From NCBI GenBank assembly GCA_025093985.1, contig JACAAK010000010.1:1761501-1825500 (forward strand): a stretch of 64,000 nucleotides of DNA, written 5' to 3'. The DNA comes from Calvatia gigantea. Its lineage: Eukaryota > Basidiomycota > Agaricomycetes > Agaricales > Lycoperdaceae. This document shows positions 48,205 through 60,708 of this stretch, piece by piece. Numbering within the stretch: position 1 is the first letter of the stretch; every line of letters begins with the position of its first letter. The translations under genes and the position numbers were made by a program. The notes beneath the pieces were generated by a model. The model saw nothing but the letters and a program-made list of their open reading frames with translations, was not told the DNA's origin and searched no databases.

Positions 48205-50350
48205 TCAAATTAGAGACCGGATCACATCAATTGCTTCACGCGAGCGGGGTTTAATTGAACAACCGAATCGGCCAGGTTGTCTTCAGGGATACCATCAGTA
48301 AGTGAAATTCCAAAGAGTCAGGATCGAAGAAGCGAAGCCATACCTGATGGTCCCAACACTATTGAATTCACAGTGGGGTTCCACCACATGTCCTTTGTTA
48401 TCCACAGCTTTGGATATGTCGAACAATGCAAGTACAGATGCTGCACAGAGGAACCATATTGATTCACCAATGTGCCTTCCCTGACATATCCTACGCATTT
48501 TTGATCAATCCACACCTAAAATTACCGGATAATGAAACTGAGGCTCACCTCCGACCAAACCCAAACCCAGCATCCGATGGATCCCTGCCCGGAACATGTA
48601 ACTGCCCGTTTTTGAGGAAACGTTCCGGTTTGATAATCTCCGGTTCCGGGTACTCGACTGGGTCGTAGCTGAGCGTCCTGTTATCGTGGTTATTGAAAAG
48701 TGGAAAGTGCCCTTGGTATGATTTACCAAACGTCAGGTAGTATCATTGATCCGGCCGGGATGTGGTACCCCTTGTACACGTCGTCTTGAACTAACGAATG
48801 GAAGACTCCTGGAAGTTCAACCGTGAGGCGAGCAATTCACTTAAGCAAGTTGAAGGCTCAGTTACCCAGAGGAAAAATTGGTTGCCACCTGATCCTGTTA
48901 ACTCAATTCAAACGGAAAGCCCGTATCCACATACCTCAGCACTTCTTTCAGTAATGCATTAAGGTAGGGCATAAAGGCTATATCATCGTGGTCGGGTAAC
49001 CGCCCTTTCAATACACAGTCCACTTCTTCCTGGGCTTTCTTGAAGACGTCCGGGAAAGTTACCATGGCAAGAAAGAATGTATTGATCGCAGAAACAGTCG
49101 TATCGGCACCCGCTCAAGGTCACGATATGAGTGTAGTGTGTGATAGTGTGATATCTGTCATAATTGACGCACCAGTGAAGATCTGCCCGGCCATTTCTTT
49201 CATGGTTTTTTCCTCCTCTTTGGTCAACTTTCCATCCTCCAGGTCTTGGTAAAACCTAGATATGAAACAATCCGTCAAGGTCCCATTTTCCTTGTTTCGT
49301 GGGATCAGAAAGAGTGGGTTACGGGAAGCGGCCACGTACCATCGCCTTGAGTGCGGCTTCATAAGGTTTGTTAATAAAATCGTTCATTTCCTGCCGGAAC
49401 TGCCTGATCTTGGCTCTCCATCCTGTCCCCGGCAACCACTCGGGTATATACTCCAAAAACGGCATATATTCGACGAGGAAGTTGCCAGGGGTCGCCATAT
49501 CACTGAGGTGTGCAATTGTCTGCTCGGCATTTTTGATATGTGGGTCATTTGTGCGCTTTACTTCGATTCCGTAGCTCATGGTGATGGTAATGGCCCCAAC
49601 GAAACTGAGGTCACCGAGCGGTCACTTCGGTTCCAGAGAAGGTTTAGGATTGATACTCACTGTCTAATGTGAGCTCCAAACTCCTGCGGTTCATCAAGGA
49701 GATTGTTGAGGAAGAGGCGTAATTGTTCCGCTTCGCGGACCCGGTGAAGCGAGGTATCTGAAGGGTGAAAATATTTCTGAAACAGGCGCCGCCTTTCCTT
49801 CCATAGATCACCATAGGGCATGAGGACCATTGCCCACTTCCACCCCACCCTAAACAAAACAAGAGTTTAGTTAGCTCCAGTATCTGGACACCGTTAAGTT
49901 TCGCACGCACAATTCAGTTAATAATCTTCGTCATCGGTCTTGTAGGTGAAGGTTTCCGAGTGAGAGCTCGGTGATGAATGGGTTCGATCGACTTGTCTAC
50001 TCACCGGCTGGAATAGATCGCCGACCTCCTATCCAAGAGCTCTGTGATGGCTTCCTGTGACTCCAGAACAATAACCGATGTTCCGGCCATGTCAAGGTGA
50101 AGTATGTCACTATCTGCGGCACTTTTTAAATCGTCTGCATTGTCTCGTGAATGTGATACGTACTAGCTTCCTTTGCCATCCTCGAGAATGTAACCCATTG
50201 GTCTTGCACGGGAACATCTAGCAGATTACCAATCAACGGCAGCCTTTTCGGTCCAGGCGGGAGTGGCGAAATCGGGCGTTTCAAAACCCATAGCAAATAC
50301 ACCAAGAGAGCCAGAGAGGCAGCGAGTGTGAGTAGTGTGCTCAGATCCAT
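48205..50350 (-). CDS. Cytochrome P450 monooxygenase
   Basis: An ER-anchored P450 with many short exons. An N-terminal membrane anchor (LTLAASLALLVYLLWVL) precedes PPGPKRLPLIGNLLDVP. The C-helix region is KWAMVLMPYGDLWKERRR. The I-helix AGADTTVSA begins near 49120; ExxR appears as KEVLR and the PERF motif as IKPERFL. The haem loop FGFGRR-ICQGRH is split by an intron, with Gln where Pro is usual. The last exon (48205-48280) ends CSIKPRSREAIDVIRSLI. Motif order is complete and I found no frame break in the parts checked. It resembles basidiomycete P450s of the O-methylsterigmatocystin-oxidoreductase-like type; substrate unknown. No other secondary-metabolism gene is adjacent. Confidence 0.9.
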
Positions 50351-51172
50351 CTTTTATTGAGCGGGTCAGGCAAGGAGATTGCGTGGGGAGTCTGTTTCGC
50401 AGAGTCCTACTGCCTCATCTTCCGCAGGAGCTTCGAATTGTTCTCATACCCCTTCACTCCAAAAATACAGCTGGGGCTGGCGGTGTATCGAGGAGCCGCA
50501 AGCTCCACTTCAGGGAGATCACGTTGCTTGCAGCTACCCGCTAGCCACTTCGCCTTCATAACTATACTTAATACTAGAAGGGTGTGAACAAAGGATGGGA
50601 GTCGGAGAGGTAGGTTGAGATTTGAGTTACTTACCTGAGCGATGTCCGAGGCAACTTATTTTTAGAGTTGATGTTAAATTATGTGGATTGAATTGTTAAG
50701 TCTCCCAGGAGTTATTCTTCGGGCACTTCACGAATCTATCTCCTTCGTGTCAACTTCCGCTCCTCTAGACTATTTATTAAACGCCAGAGCAATCTGTTCA
50801 TGAGTTTTTGGGGTCCTGAGCCTCGGGCATATTTGCACTCACGATCAGCCCCATGTAAACCCACTATGTGTATCGTTTGTCATTGGTTCGTTCGTGAACA
50901 GATAACTGGAGTGACGCACGGTGAAAGCGGTCGCAACGTCAATGGATCCACGCTACGGTGGTTCAGATAGTACAACCTTTCCCTCCATGATGTGGGACTC
51001 CACTGAGGAACTGGAATCAAGGCGACTGAGTGTTAGTCTATTATCCTTCTCTAAACAATCTGTTGTGTTTATGCATTGAAAGATAGGCTGTGCGTATAGG
51101 TAGGTTAGATTCTGATACAGCCAGGACCGTCAGAGCCGGACCCCAACCATTTTCCCCTAGATTTTACGTATG
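50351..51172. other. Intergenic region between P450 and CTP synthase
   Basis: P450 promoter and CTP-synthase 3' flank. No frame with motifs; nothing further seen. Confidence 0.3.
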
Positions 51173-53628
51173 TCACGCGTCGCTGTTAACGACCCGAATT
51201 ATGTGCTCCTCGTCCGTAATCCCATTCGCCATCAGGGTTCCGGCGGTCTCGTTTCTTAGAACGTCCTCATCCACCATTGCGTGCTCCGGGTGAGGTGGTT
51301 TGAAGTTGGCCAGCTGATACTCGGCTTGCTCCTCGAAGATCGCCTTCTCAGATGAGGCAGCCACGAACCCGAGGAATGGAGGGGATGGATTAAGTGGTCG
51401 GGTACAGAATTCAGGATGGGCTTGTAAGCCGACGAAAAATGGGTGATCTGGATTTCACGTTCAGGAGTCAGGCCGATATCAAGACCAGATGGAGGGTGGA
51501 CTTACCCTTCAACTCAAGAACCTGCATACGTTCCCCCTTCTCGTCCTTTCCAGTGAAGGGTAAACCACTTTGTTGCAGTTTCTCAACATACTGAGGGTTC
51601 ACTTCGTAGCGGTGTCTGTGACGTTCCCAGATTTTATCTGCCCCCCCGTACAGTTTCCTCACTTTCGACCACTTCTCGGTACCAGGTTCGAAAACTGTAG
51701 GGCGGAGGCCCAAGCGCATTGTTCCTCCCATGTGAGTTCGAGAAATTTCGGGCATGAAAATAATCACAGGGTGTTTGGTGTCCGGATTAAATTCAGCGGA
51801 AGTTGCTTCTGGTGCAATGAATAAACTACATGCATTCCTCGAAATAACCAGTTTTTCCCACCTGGAACTTCAAGGACATTGCGGGCCCACTCGATAACTG
51901 CAAGTTGAAAACCGAGACAGATGCCAAGGAATGGTACTTTCTGCTCTCGAGCGTATTTTATGGCGAGCATCATCCCCTCTGTCCCCCGGGTTCCAAAGCC
52001 GCCTGGTACAAGGATACCCCTGCAACCAACTTAGACTTGGTGTTCGGGAGTACACAAAACACAAGACTCACCCAGCACCAACAACCGCACGCCATGCATC
52101 ATGGTACTTTGCAGGGCTCGACTCTTGTGTTTCAGGCTCCAGGTCTGATGATTCTACCCACTATATGCCTCCTTAGCTCGGTTAACGAAACAAGAAGGAC
52201 GAATGACCAACGTGAATGATAAGCTTGCGGTGCACCCGGAACGCCGAGTGTTCTAATGCTTTGATAACAGACATATACGAATCCTTTAGATCTGTGTATT
52301 TTCCGACAAGCGCTATTGAAACGGTGTCGAAGAGTCGTTCCTGACTGCAGTTTACACATACATTAACCCACACCGTAACTTGGTTGTCACGAAGAACTCA
52401 CCCAGCAGTCAACTCCCTCCATCGCTTTTCTAGTGATTTACCCTTCACAAGCATCGCCTCTGAGATGTTGACTTTATCGAGGCACAGACGTTTCCTGAGA
52501 TACTGGACAATTCCTTGAGAATGCAGCAGGAGAGGAACGTGGTAGACAGATGACACGTCGTGAACCCCGAAGACCTGTTCAGAGCTGACATGGCAGAACA
52601 TTGAGATTTTGTCTTTCGTTGCGGGATTGAGGGGCTGGGGCACGAGAAGTCGGCATGCAATCTAAGTGTTGACACGATATCAGTTCGGATGCGTAGAAAA
52701 AAGGGAATGGATGCACTAGATCTGGGAGTAAGCCTAGTCCTCTCAATGAGTGCACTGTCGTTTGTGTAGGCTTAGTCTTCTGCTCGCCGTGCATATCTGG
52801 CACAAGCGAGACGTGAATAAGCGCAAAATTTTCGTATCCGACACGAAATTGGAATTGGCGCATGGCCTCGACAAATGGAGCAGATTCGATATCACCAACA
52901 GTCCCTCCCAGCTAGAGATGACTTTCAGGTGCTGCAAATAGTCATGGTAACAGGAGACGTACCTCAACAATGCATACATCCGGCTCCTCATCGGTATCAT
53001 CGGCTGGTATCTTCGAGACGCGTTCGATCCAGTCCTGAATCGCGTTTGTGATATGGGGGACAATCTAAAGAAGAATCGTGAGGTCGTCCCGCAAGGGACG
53101 CGTCAAATGCATTCATACTTGTACGGTTTTGCCCAGGTATTCCCCTTTCCTCTGCAGGCGCCCAAAACGTAAGCTTCTGAGTCACCCTAACAGACTATCC
53201 ACGAACCTCTTTTTCAATGACCTCCCGATAGATTTTGCCAGTTGTGATGTTGTTATCTCTAGACAGGGTAACATCCAGGTATCGCTCATAATTTCCCAAA
53301 TCCAAATCGACTTCCCCTCCGTCATTGAGGACATAAACCTCACCTTGACAGTATACAGCCAGCTTAGATTACTGAGGAACTTATCTGATAGCCTGTCACT
53401 CACCGTGCTCAGTGGGCCTCATAGTTCCGGCATCAATATTCATGTATGGATCAATTTTGATAGCAGTGACTTTGAGACCAGTGGCCTTCAACAGGAGGCC
53501 GGTTGACGATGCTAGACATCGTAGAGGGGATTAAATTACCGGGAAACTAATTTATAGCAGATCGCACCAATAACGCCCTTCCCAATGCCGCTTACAACAC
53601 CTCCAGATACAAGGATATACTTCGTCAT
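51173..53628 (-). CDS. URA7: CTP synthase
   Basis: Makes CTP from UTP, ATP and glutamine in pyrimidine synthesis (URA7/URA8 homolog). The N-terminal synthase domain starts [18 protein letters not shown] with the P-loop-like segment. [23 protein letters not shown], then [10 protein letters not shown] and [13 protein letters not shown] follow. The C-terminal glutamine amidotransferase domain carries VPGGFGTRG, the nucleophile Cys in [10 protein letters not shown], and the His-Glu pair in QAHPEF. It ends in a 60-residue variable tail. About a dozen introns of 50-70 bp are present. No frame breaks were noticed. A fragment of its first exons recurs at 60430-60515. Confidence 0.94.
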
Positions 53629-53847
53629 TGTTGTGTATAGGGCGAGGCCGTGGGATATGAGGGGAAATGATGCTGCGTTTTGCAGCAAGACAAGAAATCT
53701 GTCGCCAAGTTATTTTTGGTCATTGAATTTTCTGGTGGCTGTACACCCTTTGATCCAATTAAGATTAAAATCAAAGTGAAGCTGTTTATTTGCTGCAACG
53801 ACAGCACGGTACATAGTTTCCTGCCTGCACCTAGAGTCTACCCGTAT

Positions 53848-55038
53848 TTAAAACAAGCTAATAAGTTTTTCCGCTACCTCATTTGCGTTGAAAGCCCATC
53901 TGCCGGGAGTAGTCTGGTGCGAGAAGTGAGTCCAAAGCTGTGGTTGGAGATACGCCATGAGCGCTCACCTCCAGATAGAGAACGCCGCTCTCGCAAGCGA
54001 TGCCATTAAAGTTGCCACCTTTAGGTTGATCAACAACGCGCAACTGGATGATCTTCTTCTCACGAACCTCCTGAATGCCTTCCTGGAGCATCTCATTTTC
54101 CTTGACCTTGTCATCCTTGACCTGAGGCCGTTGCTACAAGCAAAATACATGAATAGGTCGATTTCCGGGACACGAAATCAAACACTAGGCTCACAAATAG
54201 GCAAAAGTGGCGAAGCCGAAGTTTCGCTGGAAGTTGAGATCGTTCTTCTTTTCGGGGAAGACTCGGCGGTAGTTATCTTCAAAGTTGGGGTTGAGCTTGA
54301 GATCTGGAATTCCCACGATGTCGGCAATGTCTCGTCTGAGTTCATCACACTCGGCCTTCCACTTCAGCGTGATAGAGTGTTTGGCTCCAAGGGCCAAACC
54401 CTCATGAAGAAGAGCGTCGATAGCGGAGACGATATCATCCTTGAGGAGCGAGGTAGCGTGGTGTCCGAGTTATTCGTGGTTGAACAATAACTGGAAAACA
54501 CCATCTCGAATCCGGGTGGCAATTAGGGGTGCCTGTGCAAATTAGTGACAGATCCCGCAAATCTATTCGACGACTTACATCGTCACCGACCTCGTTGATG
54601 TTAACGGTGAGTTCTGACCTGGAGATTGCTGCGTTGAATTTTTCGATACCCTCATCGCCATAGGTTTTGGCAAAGGCGTCAAGGGCATTTGTGAAGCCTT
54701 CAGCGAAGCTTAAAGGACGCGTTGATGTCCGTTTTCACCTCAAAGCATGCAATAAGCACCTGGCCAAGAGATAACCCAGGTTCTGCCAATCGGCTTTGTT
54801 GTAAGCCCAGATTTCGTTCGCGTTGAAGTTGATGGTGAATTTATCCAGCTTGAGGGGACTGGCGACTCTGCCCTCGCACTCCTCCTTCTTGGGATCGTAC
54901 TTGTCCCTGACTGGATCACCGAAGTTAATCGGTGTCTGGTGGACGGTCAAGGCCAAGCGAGTTGGACGTACTTTCTTTGCGAGAGGCCAAGGGAAGTTTG
55001 TCGATGGGCTCCCTTGGGGTGAAAGATTTTTTGGGCAT
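53848..55038 (-). pseudogene. Orphan gene A, paralog of 60709-61907, with in-frame stop
   Basis: Family not recognised. The predicted protein (about 270 aa) starts MPKKSFTPREPIDKLPLA and continues RDKYDPKKEECEG, KFTINFNANEIWAYNKAD, SELTVNINEVGDDAP, ARIRDGVFQLLF-like text, then IPDLKLNPNFEDNYR, GVLYLETTPGRWAF and NEVAEKLISLF. No signal peptide or membrane helix, so probably cytosolic. Six or more exons are colinear with gene B. An in-frame TAA at 54470-54472 (reading HE-stop-LG, where B has HTSLG) interrupts an otherwise conserved exon. It lies directly upstream of, and on the same strand as, CTP synthase; the tandem B copy is next to a CTP-synthase fragment, so the two genes were duplicated together. 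Confidence 0.65.
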
Positions 55039-55583
55039 AACGACTTAACTGATGACCGGAAAGTGAAGGTAAGATGGTGAAGATTGCTGGTTTGTTTTTG
55101 AATTTCGCTTTCTCTGGTATTTATATTCATATTTTGATCAGATACGGAAGCTTTGGGGGCCGGACTGCACCACCCTCCTGAGATCTCCAAATGATAAAAG
55201 TCACCTGAAGAGTGAGTCACATACTATCTGGAGCAGTATCAGCTGCGGTATCGAGGCGAGGGAAAGCTAACGATCTTTGAGAGGTCCTCTTCCTGTTTTC
55301 GCCGTAACACCCTTGAGCCGAGGAAAATTTCAGTATCATGCGATATGGTGATCTGTCTCGGATAATACGAAATGTGCGGAAGTAGGCACCACTAATGCTG
55401 CGCAACTTACCCGCCTCGTCCTAGGCTATGCACCTCAAGCGGATATGATTTGAAAAACCGATGGCCTGCTGAGACCGCAAAGCGTCCCTGTAAATTCCGA
55501 TGGCTTTTCTGAGGCCTCCCTTCCGGGGATAAATGAAAGTCGAAATCTGGGGTCTCGTATTCATCCCCAGCTTACCTGCCTAT
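55039..55583. other. Divergent promoter region
   Basis: Between orphan gene A (-) and the orphan gene at 55584 (+). No feature identified beyond expected promoters. Confidence 0.3.
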
Positions 55584-56755
55584 CATGTCCTCAGAAGTGT
55601 AAGTTGTCACATGGTTCTATAACCTAGATGGTCGTTAATATGAACCTCTGATCAGGCCCTTGAAAATTCGCGTCGATATCCGGGATTCCTGGAACGCTAG
55701 GGATAAAGACCTTCAGCTCGCCGTCGAAGATCTCACGAAGACTCTCGGAATTAGGATCGAACCAAAGACCCAATGGCCTGCTTTGTGGTCCAGCTTGAGT
55801 GCCAACTTTCCCGATAACCGTTATTTCGTTTAATCGATCGCGTATATTGTGGTATCTTGTACCGGAAATTTGCGTCAAGGGTTGAACGAGAGTACCAGCG
55901 TGAGTGGACCTCGAATTACGCGGAAAGCAGAAGCCAGGCAATGGCCAGACCAGCGCCCTTTTGATTCGGGTCAGTGCCACTGCTATTTCAGCAGAATGGA
56001 GACTAACCGTGATTTTTCTAGCCTTCAGACGCCGTTACCACAGTCATTCACAGTGGCCGGGACAAGGACTTGAAAAAGTTCTACATGGATATTCCCAAGA
56101 AAACGGGCCCGCAATTTCAGGGGTCGAACCACGACTTTGAGCGCGATTTTGATGAGTACTTCCCAGCGCCGCCTCCACCCGCCGCTGGGGACCCGTTGGG
56201 TTCCGTCGCGAACGCTCCTTACGTCGGAGCTAACTCAGGTGATTGGGTTGGCGCCGTTGTCGAGACGCCGGGGCATCGACGCCGCCACCTGCTGCACCCG
56301 GAAGACCGATGCGAATGCCCACGGTCGATTCCCCTCCCCGCCCATCCGAGCTTTTGAAGAAGATTGCGCCCCACTATTTCGTCCTCAATCCCTGCTTTCC
56401 TGCTTGGATTCAAGGCAGCCATGAGCCTTCCTTGGTCTTCCTCGGTGATTATCTGACGAGACACGGGAAGACGAATATCAACGATAGTCAGAGAGTAAGT
56501 CATCGACCACAAGGTTCGTTTCTTGCGCTGGCTCGGATTCCACAGAGGACGATATTTAAGACTGAGCTTCGGGAATCGAAGTTTTGTCATAGCCACTGAG
56601 ATCTCCTGGTTATCGATTCACACGTCGAGCTCCGTGGACAAACAGTCATCAATCCTACCTTGATTGTTGCTTTGATCGAGGGCGTCCTCGGTTACAGGAG
56701 AGTGGAAGATAGGGGCGACTTCTGGGTCTTCCGTCATGATACCGGTTTTGCCTAG
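55584..56755 (+). CDS. Uncharacterised multi-exon gene
   Basis: Not recognised. The first exon is 55584-55597 (MSSEV split by a GT donor). The next reads PLKIRVDIRDSWNARDKDLQ and TQWPALWSSLSANFPDNRYF, then meets a stop unless spliced. Later pieces are TVIHSGRDKDLKKFYMDIPKK (56040-56110), a Pro-rich patch, SELLKKIAPHYFVLNPCFPAW and EPSLVFLGDYLTRHGKTNIN (56340-56480). The final exon reads DSHVELRGQTVINPTLIVAL and ends DRGDFWVFRHDTGFA at the TAG 56753-56755. The pieces look like one soluble protein of about 300 residues. I could not join exons 2 to 4 in one frame, so either introns are missed or the gene is broken. Confidence 0.5.
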
Positions 56756-57824
56756 TTTGTAATGTTACAGCATTCGCAATTGTCATTGTTAAGAAAGGTT
56801 AAAGAATAAATGATTGTATGTGTCGATTTGTGCGGTTTGTTCCCGCCCCCCAGGTATCGTCGCCATTGACTCTTCTTCGAGAAAGGCGGTTAGGAGGATG
56901 ATACTCATGGCATCACCAGAAGCCAGTAAATTCCGAAGAAAGAAAGGCGATTGACTCTTCACCCCGATTCAGGAATACAGAGCGTTCTTGAGCAGCCCAT
57001 GGATACCGGTTTTCTCCGTAGTGCTCGAACAGATCTTTGACGACAACCAAGATTCACCGAAGCAGCCTTATAAATGCAGTGCGGGTTTCGTAGTTGTAGA
57101 GGAAATAAGGTGTATGATTGGTGGTAGAAAGACAATCTGTACGATACATCGCCAATGCTACTTAAATGAAGGTTTTACCATGATTCCCACGGTAGCCGTA
57201 TTGCTATCCCTATATGAAGTGTCTTCGTTTGGCAGACGTGTGTTGAGGCACTCGCGCTTTCCTCCGTTATCATTTCATTATCTGATAGTATAGACTAAGC
57301 TCTGGATCTGATGTCTTTTGCTCAGACGTGTCGTCTCGCCGGCCGTTCAGACCCTTACTTCCTATTGCCACAATAAGGTCCGGCTAGCCACCTGGGATTA
57401 GGATAAACGCCCCAGAAAACATGGGCTAGCTTCGCAAGATATATTGAAACAACTGCACCCTCGGGTTGCCTCCTGGCTTCAATTGTGTTGGGCTTATTCT
57501 TACTGATCACATCGATTTGAATGCATTGAAGTTTTCTCCCTGTCACAGCGATTTCTCAGATTTTGTGCACAGATCGGCACCATGGGTAATAGTTATCTGT
57601 TGGACCAGTGCTAGTAAACCATGACTCAAAAGAAGTCCTCTTTGTAACACACCCCCGGTTGGAAGTTTCGTCGTTACCAAGCTCCAACCAACTCAAGGTG
57701 GGTTGATAAGAAAACACACACACACAACCCCCGTAATTTCCTAGACAACTGGTCCATAAGTACTGTACATGTTGGTGCGCAGTGTTCCAAAGAAAAAAAA
57801 CTTCGGGTCCAGAATTCCAAAGCT
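56756..57824. other. Convergent spacer
   Basis: No gene supported. A (CA)n tract of about six units lies at 57715-57727. A plus-strand frame at 56988-57293 has no motif. Confidence 0.3.
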
Positions 57825-59480
57825 TTAAAGGAAAAATACTGCAAGCGAACCAACGCTGATTAAACTAATCGGCATTAACAGTTTGTCCAATCCACCCAAT
57901 GATCTCGGAGCGCCCGAAGGCGTGTTGTTTGTGGAAGGAACAGGAATTGTAGCGGAAATAACCATGGGGCTAAGAATTGAAGGGCTAATTTGAGCGGCCG
58001 AGCCATTCTTAAGAAGAAATCAACATCCAGACCGAGAAAAATTGGACGCCTCAAATACCTGAGAAGCACTTAGTTGACTACCACTGCTCATGGTAGCTGC
58101 AAAACCGTGTGACGTAACGGCAAGCGACGTGGCGGTACTGGAAGGCGCCATTGTTGGTGATGGAGTGGTGGGGGGAGTGGTGTTAGGTGAGGGGGTGGGG
58201 GTGGGGGGCGCGGCCACGCCGTTTGCAATGGTGTTGGTCGCAGAGCAAGCCGAGCTAGCTGGGGCAGGATGTGCAGGAGGCGTTGCAGGTTGTCCCTGGA
58301 AGAACGTCGAGGAACCGTAAATTCCCATTGGCTAAAGATCGTGAATGAGATATGGGGTGGATCCACGAAAAGAACGAACGATACCTCTCCACTATCAGCC
58401 TTGCATGAACTGAACCCGCCTCCATAATCACCAGGCATGTTCCAATGGCAACCCATCACATCGTATATATGTTGACATAATTTTGCGGCACGAGGACCGG
58501 GTTTACAAGCTCTGAAGCAAAACTCGGTATCAGGACATAAAATTCTGTCATTGCGGTCCGTCAAACAACCCCGGTCGTGGTACCGCATGCACTCACCGTC
58601 CACTCATGAATTTGTTGCATCTTCCCACCGAAGGCGCTTGAGAATACCAAACCGCCAACGGGATTGCCTGTCGTACAATCCTTAGCATGGCGAAAGTATC
58701 GAATTTTCGAGCAATTTACTCACCGTTACCATCGGCTCCATGAGGATCGAGCTGTAAAAATATCTCTAAGATTTGAGGGATGCATTGCACTGCACGGAGT
58801 TACCTCGCCCTTGGTGATGATATTTGTCAGTCACGACGGCCAGATGCAGGTGGACCGAAACACTCACTCCTTCGTCACCCGCAGGAATATTAAGTCTAGT
58901 CAAATCTCCAATGCCTTTAAGAGTGCCTTGACGTGAGCCGCCCGCCCTTTCAGGCACTAAAATAGGCGCACCGGTGATTTGAACAAAGTCAGGTGTTTGG
59001 ATGAAATGAGCTCCCGAAATAGTCCCATCAGGGATCAAGCGAGTTCCCCTTCCACTCTGCGCTTGACAATGAGTCTTGATAAGCATCTGGAAATTTCAAT
59101 TATTGCGTACCTTCATGCACCAGGCTACCTCTATTCGCTTGAAGCGGAAAAGTCACAAGGAGGCGCATATAGTGAAATAAAAATTCATACCTCGGTGTTG
59201 CCAATGACAGAGCCAGGCCCAGGGCTCGGAGGCGCATATAGACAGAAGTCGTCGACCGAGTTGACTATGTGCTTCCTCAGCGAGGCCAAATTAAGAATGC
59301 GAGGATCCTACCCACCAAATGCGTTTTGGCACATTGAAGACTGGTTAGATCCCGTCCCACATCTATTTGTACCGGTCTGACCATCCTGAGTTTTGTCTGG
59401 CGCGTTCTCAGGGAGGAGTTGGGAGGAGGCGTAAGCGAAGTAGGCAGATATCGAGGACCAGTGTCAGAAGGCGAAGCCAT
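57825..59480 (-). CDS. Secreted, probably GPI-anchored MFAG-like glycoprotein
   Basis: Resembles the basidiomycete secreted proteins annotated as macrofage activating glycoprotein. Pieces in order: NRCGTGSNQSSMCQNAF, NSVDDFCLYAPPSPG, SGRGTRLIPDGTISGAHFIQ and TPDFVQITG, then ELDPHGADGNG. Next come CFRACKPGPRAAKLCQHIYD, MGCHWNMPGDYGG and SGEPMGIYGSSTFF. A Ser/Thr/Pro-rich region and a hydrophobic C terminus (DKLLMPISLISVGSLAVFFL) follow, ending at the TAA 57825-57827. The tail has the form of a GPI-attachment signal, so the protein would sit on the wall or membrane. Paired cysteines are conserved. The signal peptide is unresolved: a hydrophobic stretch exists near 59430-59480 but in a frame offset from the next exon. 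Confidence 0.65.
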
Positions 59481-59919
59481 AAGTAATCTCTTCGCGAGGA
59501 AACGAGAGGTTAAGTCCTGTATGCTACGCCGTTGGACGCAGGGGAGAGAAGAGATGCTCAGAATATGATCCTGTGAGGCTTGGGGGTGTTTATATCGTGC
59601 ATCAACACAATCTGACCTTGCCATACCAGCCATCTCTTCTGTTTTATTCTGTAATGCTTTCAAGGGATTTGTTGCCCGCTTCAAGTTGATGAATTTGAGA
59701 GCCGTGACACATCATGTGGCGGATTCGAGCCAAAAATAGGATTATCAGATATTCCTGGCGGATCGGGCCGGCTGCGATTCCCTTTGGCCAACCCGGAGCC
59801 TCGGATTTTACAGAGTTTCGATGGGTTCGGTCATCCAGGAAGTCATTTGAGTTCTTGATTCACCTCTCTAATATCCCTGCAGTAATGTGCAGTGCCGTCA
59901 GCTATGCACCTATCAGGTG

Positions 59920-60230
59920 TCGCTGCAGTCTCCATGGAAGGGTACAAGTGGTTAGTCTGTCCGACCGCCTTCAGTGTCAATCCCTTCCGGTTACTAGTGC
60001 ACAAGCCATAAGGGACCTTCACCTTAGCGCCCAACCCCAGGTGAGTCCACCGCTTGACCAGCACATTCCCTACTGTGCCTGGCAACTAATCTCTCCAGGT
60101 TCACTGTCCCCATACTTTGGGGCAAGTGCTTAACGAGGTCCCCCGGAGTCATTTGTCCACCTTATCCGCGCTGCCAAAGGTGCTCCTGACTTCCTAGAAG
60201 ACCTTCGACCGCGTATCAATGAATTGAACC
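59920..60230 (+). pseudogene. Relic of an ECM4-type glutathione transferase
   Basis: Decayed exons match the intact gene at 62833 in order and spacing. SAQAIRDLHLSAQP corresponds to GAQHMRDLYLRVKP. After an intron-like gap, FTVPILWGK corresponds to YTVPVLWDK (60098-60130), and LEDLRPRINELNQ corresponds to PEDLRPRIDELNA (about 60195-60235). Upstream, VSMEGYKWLV with NPFPV resembles SPRMGALGWAF with DPFPG. The frame shifts between blocks (60130-60195), and no start or second half is present. It lies upstream of the CTP-synthase fragment, so it is part of the same rearranged zone. Confidence 0.65.
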
Positions 60231-60429
60231 AGTGTTTCTCCCAACGTCAATTCTGACGCTGCCTTCCCGCCCATCCCACTCAAAAACGCCCCTCTCCCTT
60301 TACCCCATCTCATCCTGCTGTCGACACGTCAGGTTAAATGGCAGCGACAGGTAGTATTCAACAAGAAGTCAGTATAAACGGTGCAGCTCGGCCTCATTCA
60401 AAGAGAGGGAACAGAAACCCAATTTTTGG

Positions 60430-60515
60430 CAGATCGCAACAATTACGCCCAATTACGCCCAATTACGCCCTTCCCAATGCCGCTTATCGCGCCTACGGAT
60501 ACCAGAAGATTGTGC
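60430..60515 (-). pseudogene. CTP synthase 5' fragment with expanded decamer
   Basis: 60430-60510 matches 53556-53630, the first coding part of CTP synthase, including CGCCCTTCCCAATGCCGCTTA and the following GATAC-AGAAG-like part. In the fragment the AATTACGCCC decamer occurs three times in a row (60441-60470), where CTP synthase has one copy. No coding potential remains. It marks the edge of the duplicated block that also carried orphan gene B. Confidence 0.65.
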
Positions 60516-60708
60516 ACGGGACTACGTGGGGTGGAGAGGGTGACGATGGTACTGCATTTCGCATGGAGCACCGAGTACTGCTACTTAGGTAGCCGTCCCA
60601 CCTTTCCCAGTCCAGACAGGATTAAGACCACCTTGGAACTCAAGTATCACTACTGTCACGGCTTAATGGTATATTTTTCGAGCATGGTACATCCGAGCCT
60701 ACCAGCAC

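Noticed and set aside
53957..54490. 177 aa plus-strand frame
   Set aside because: Antisense to orphan gene A, whose minus-strand reading is conserved in gene B.
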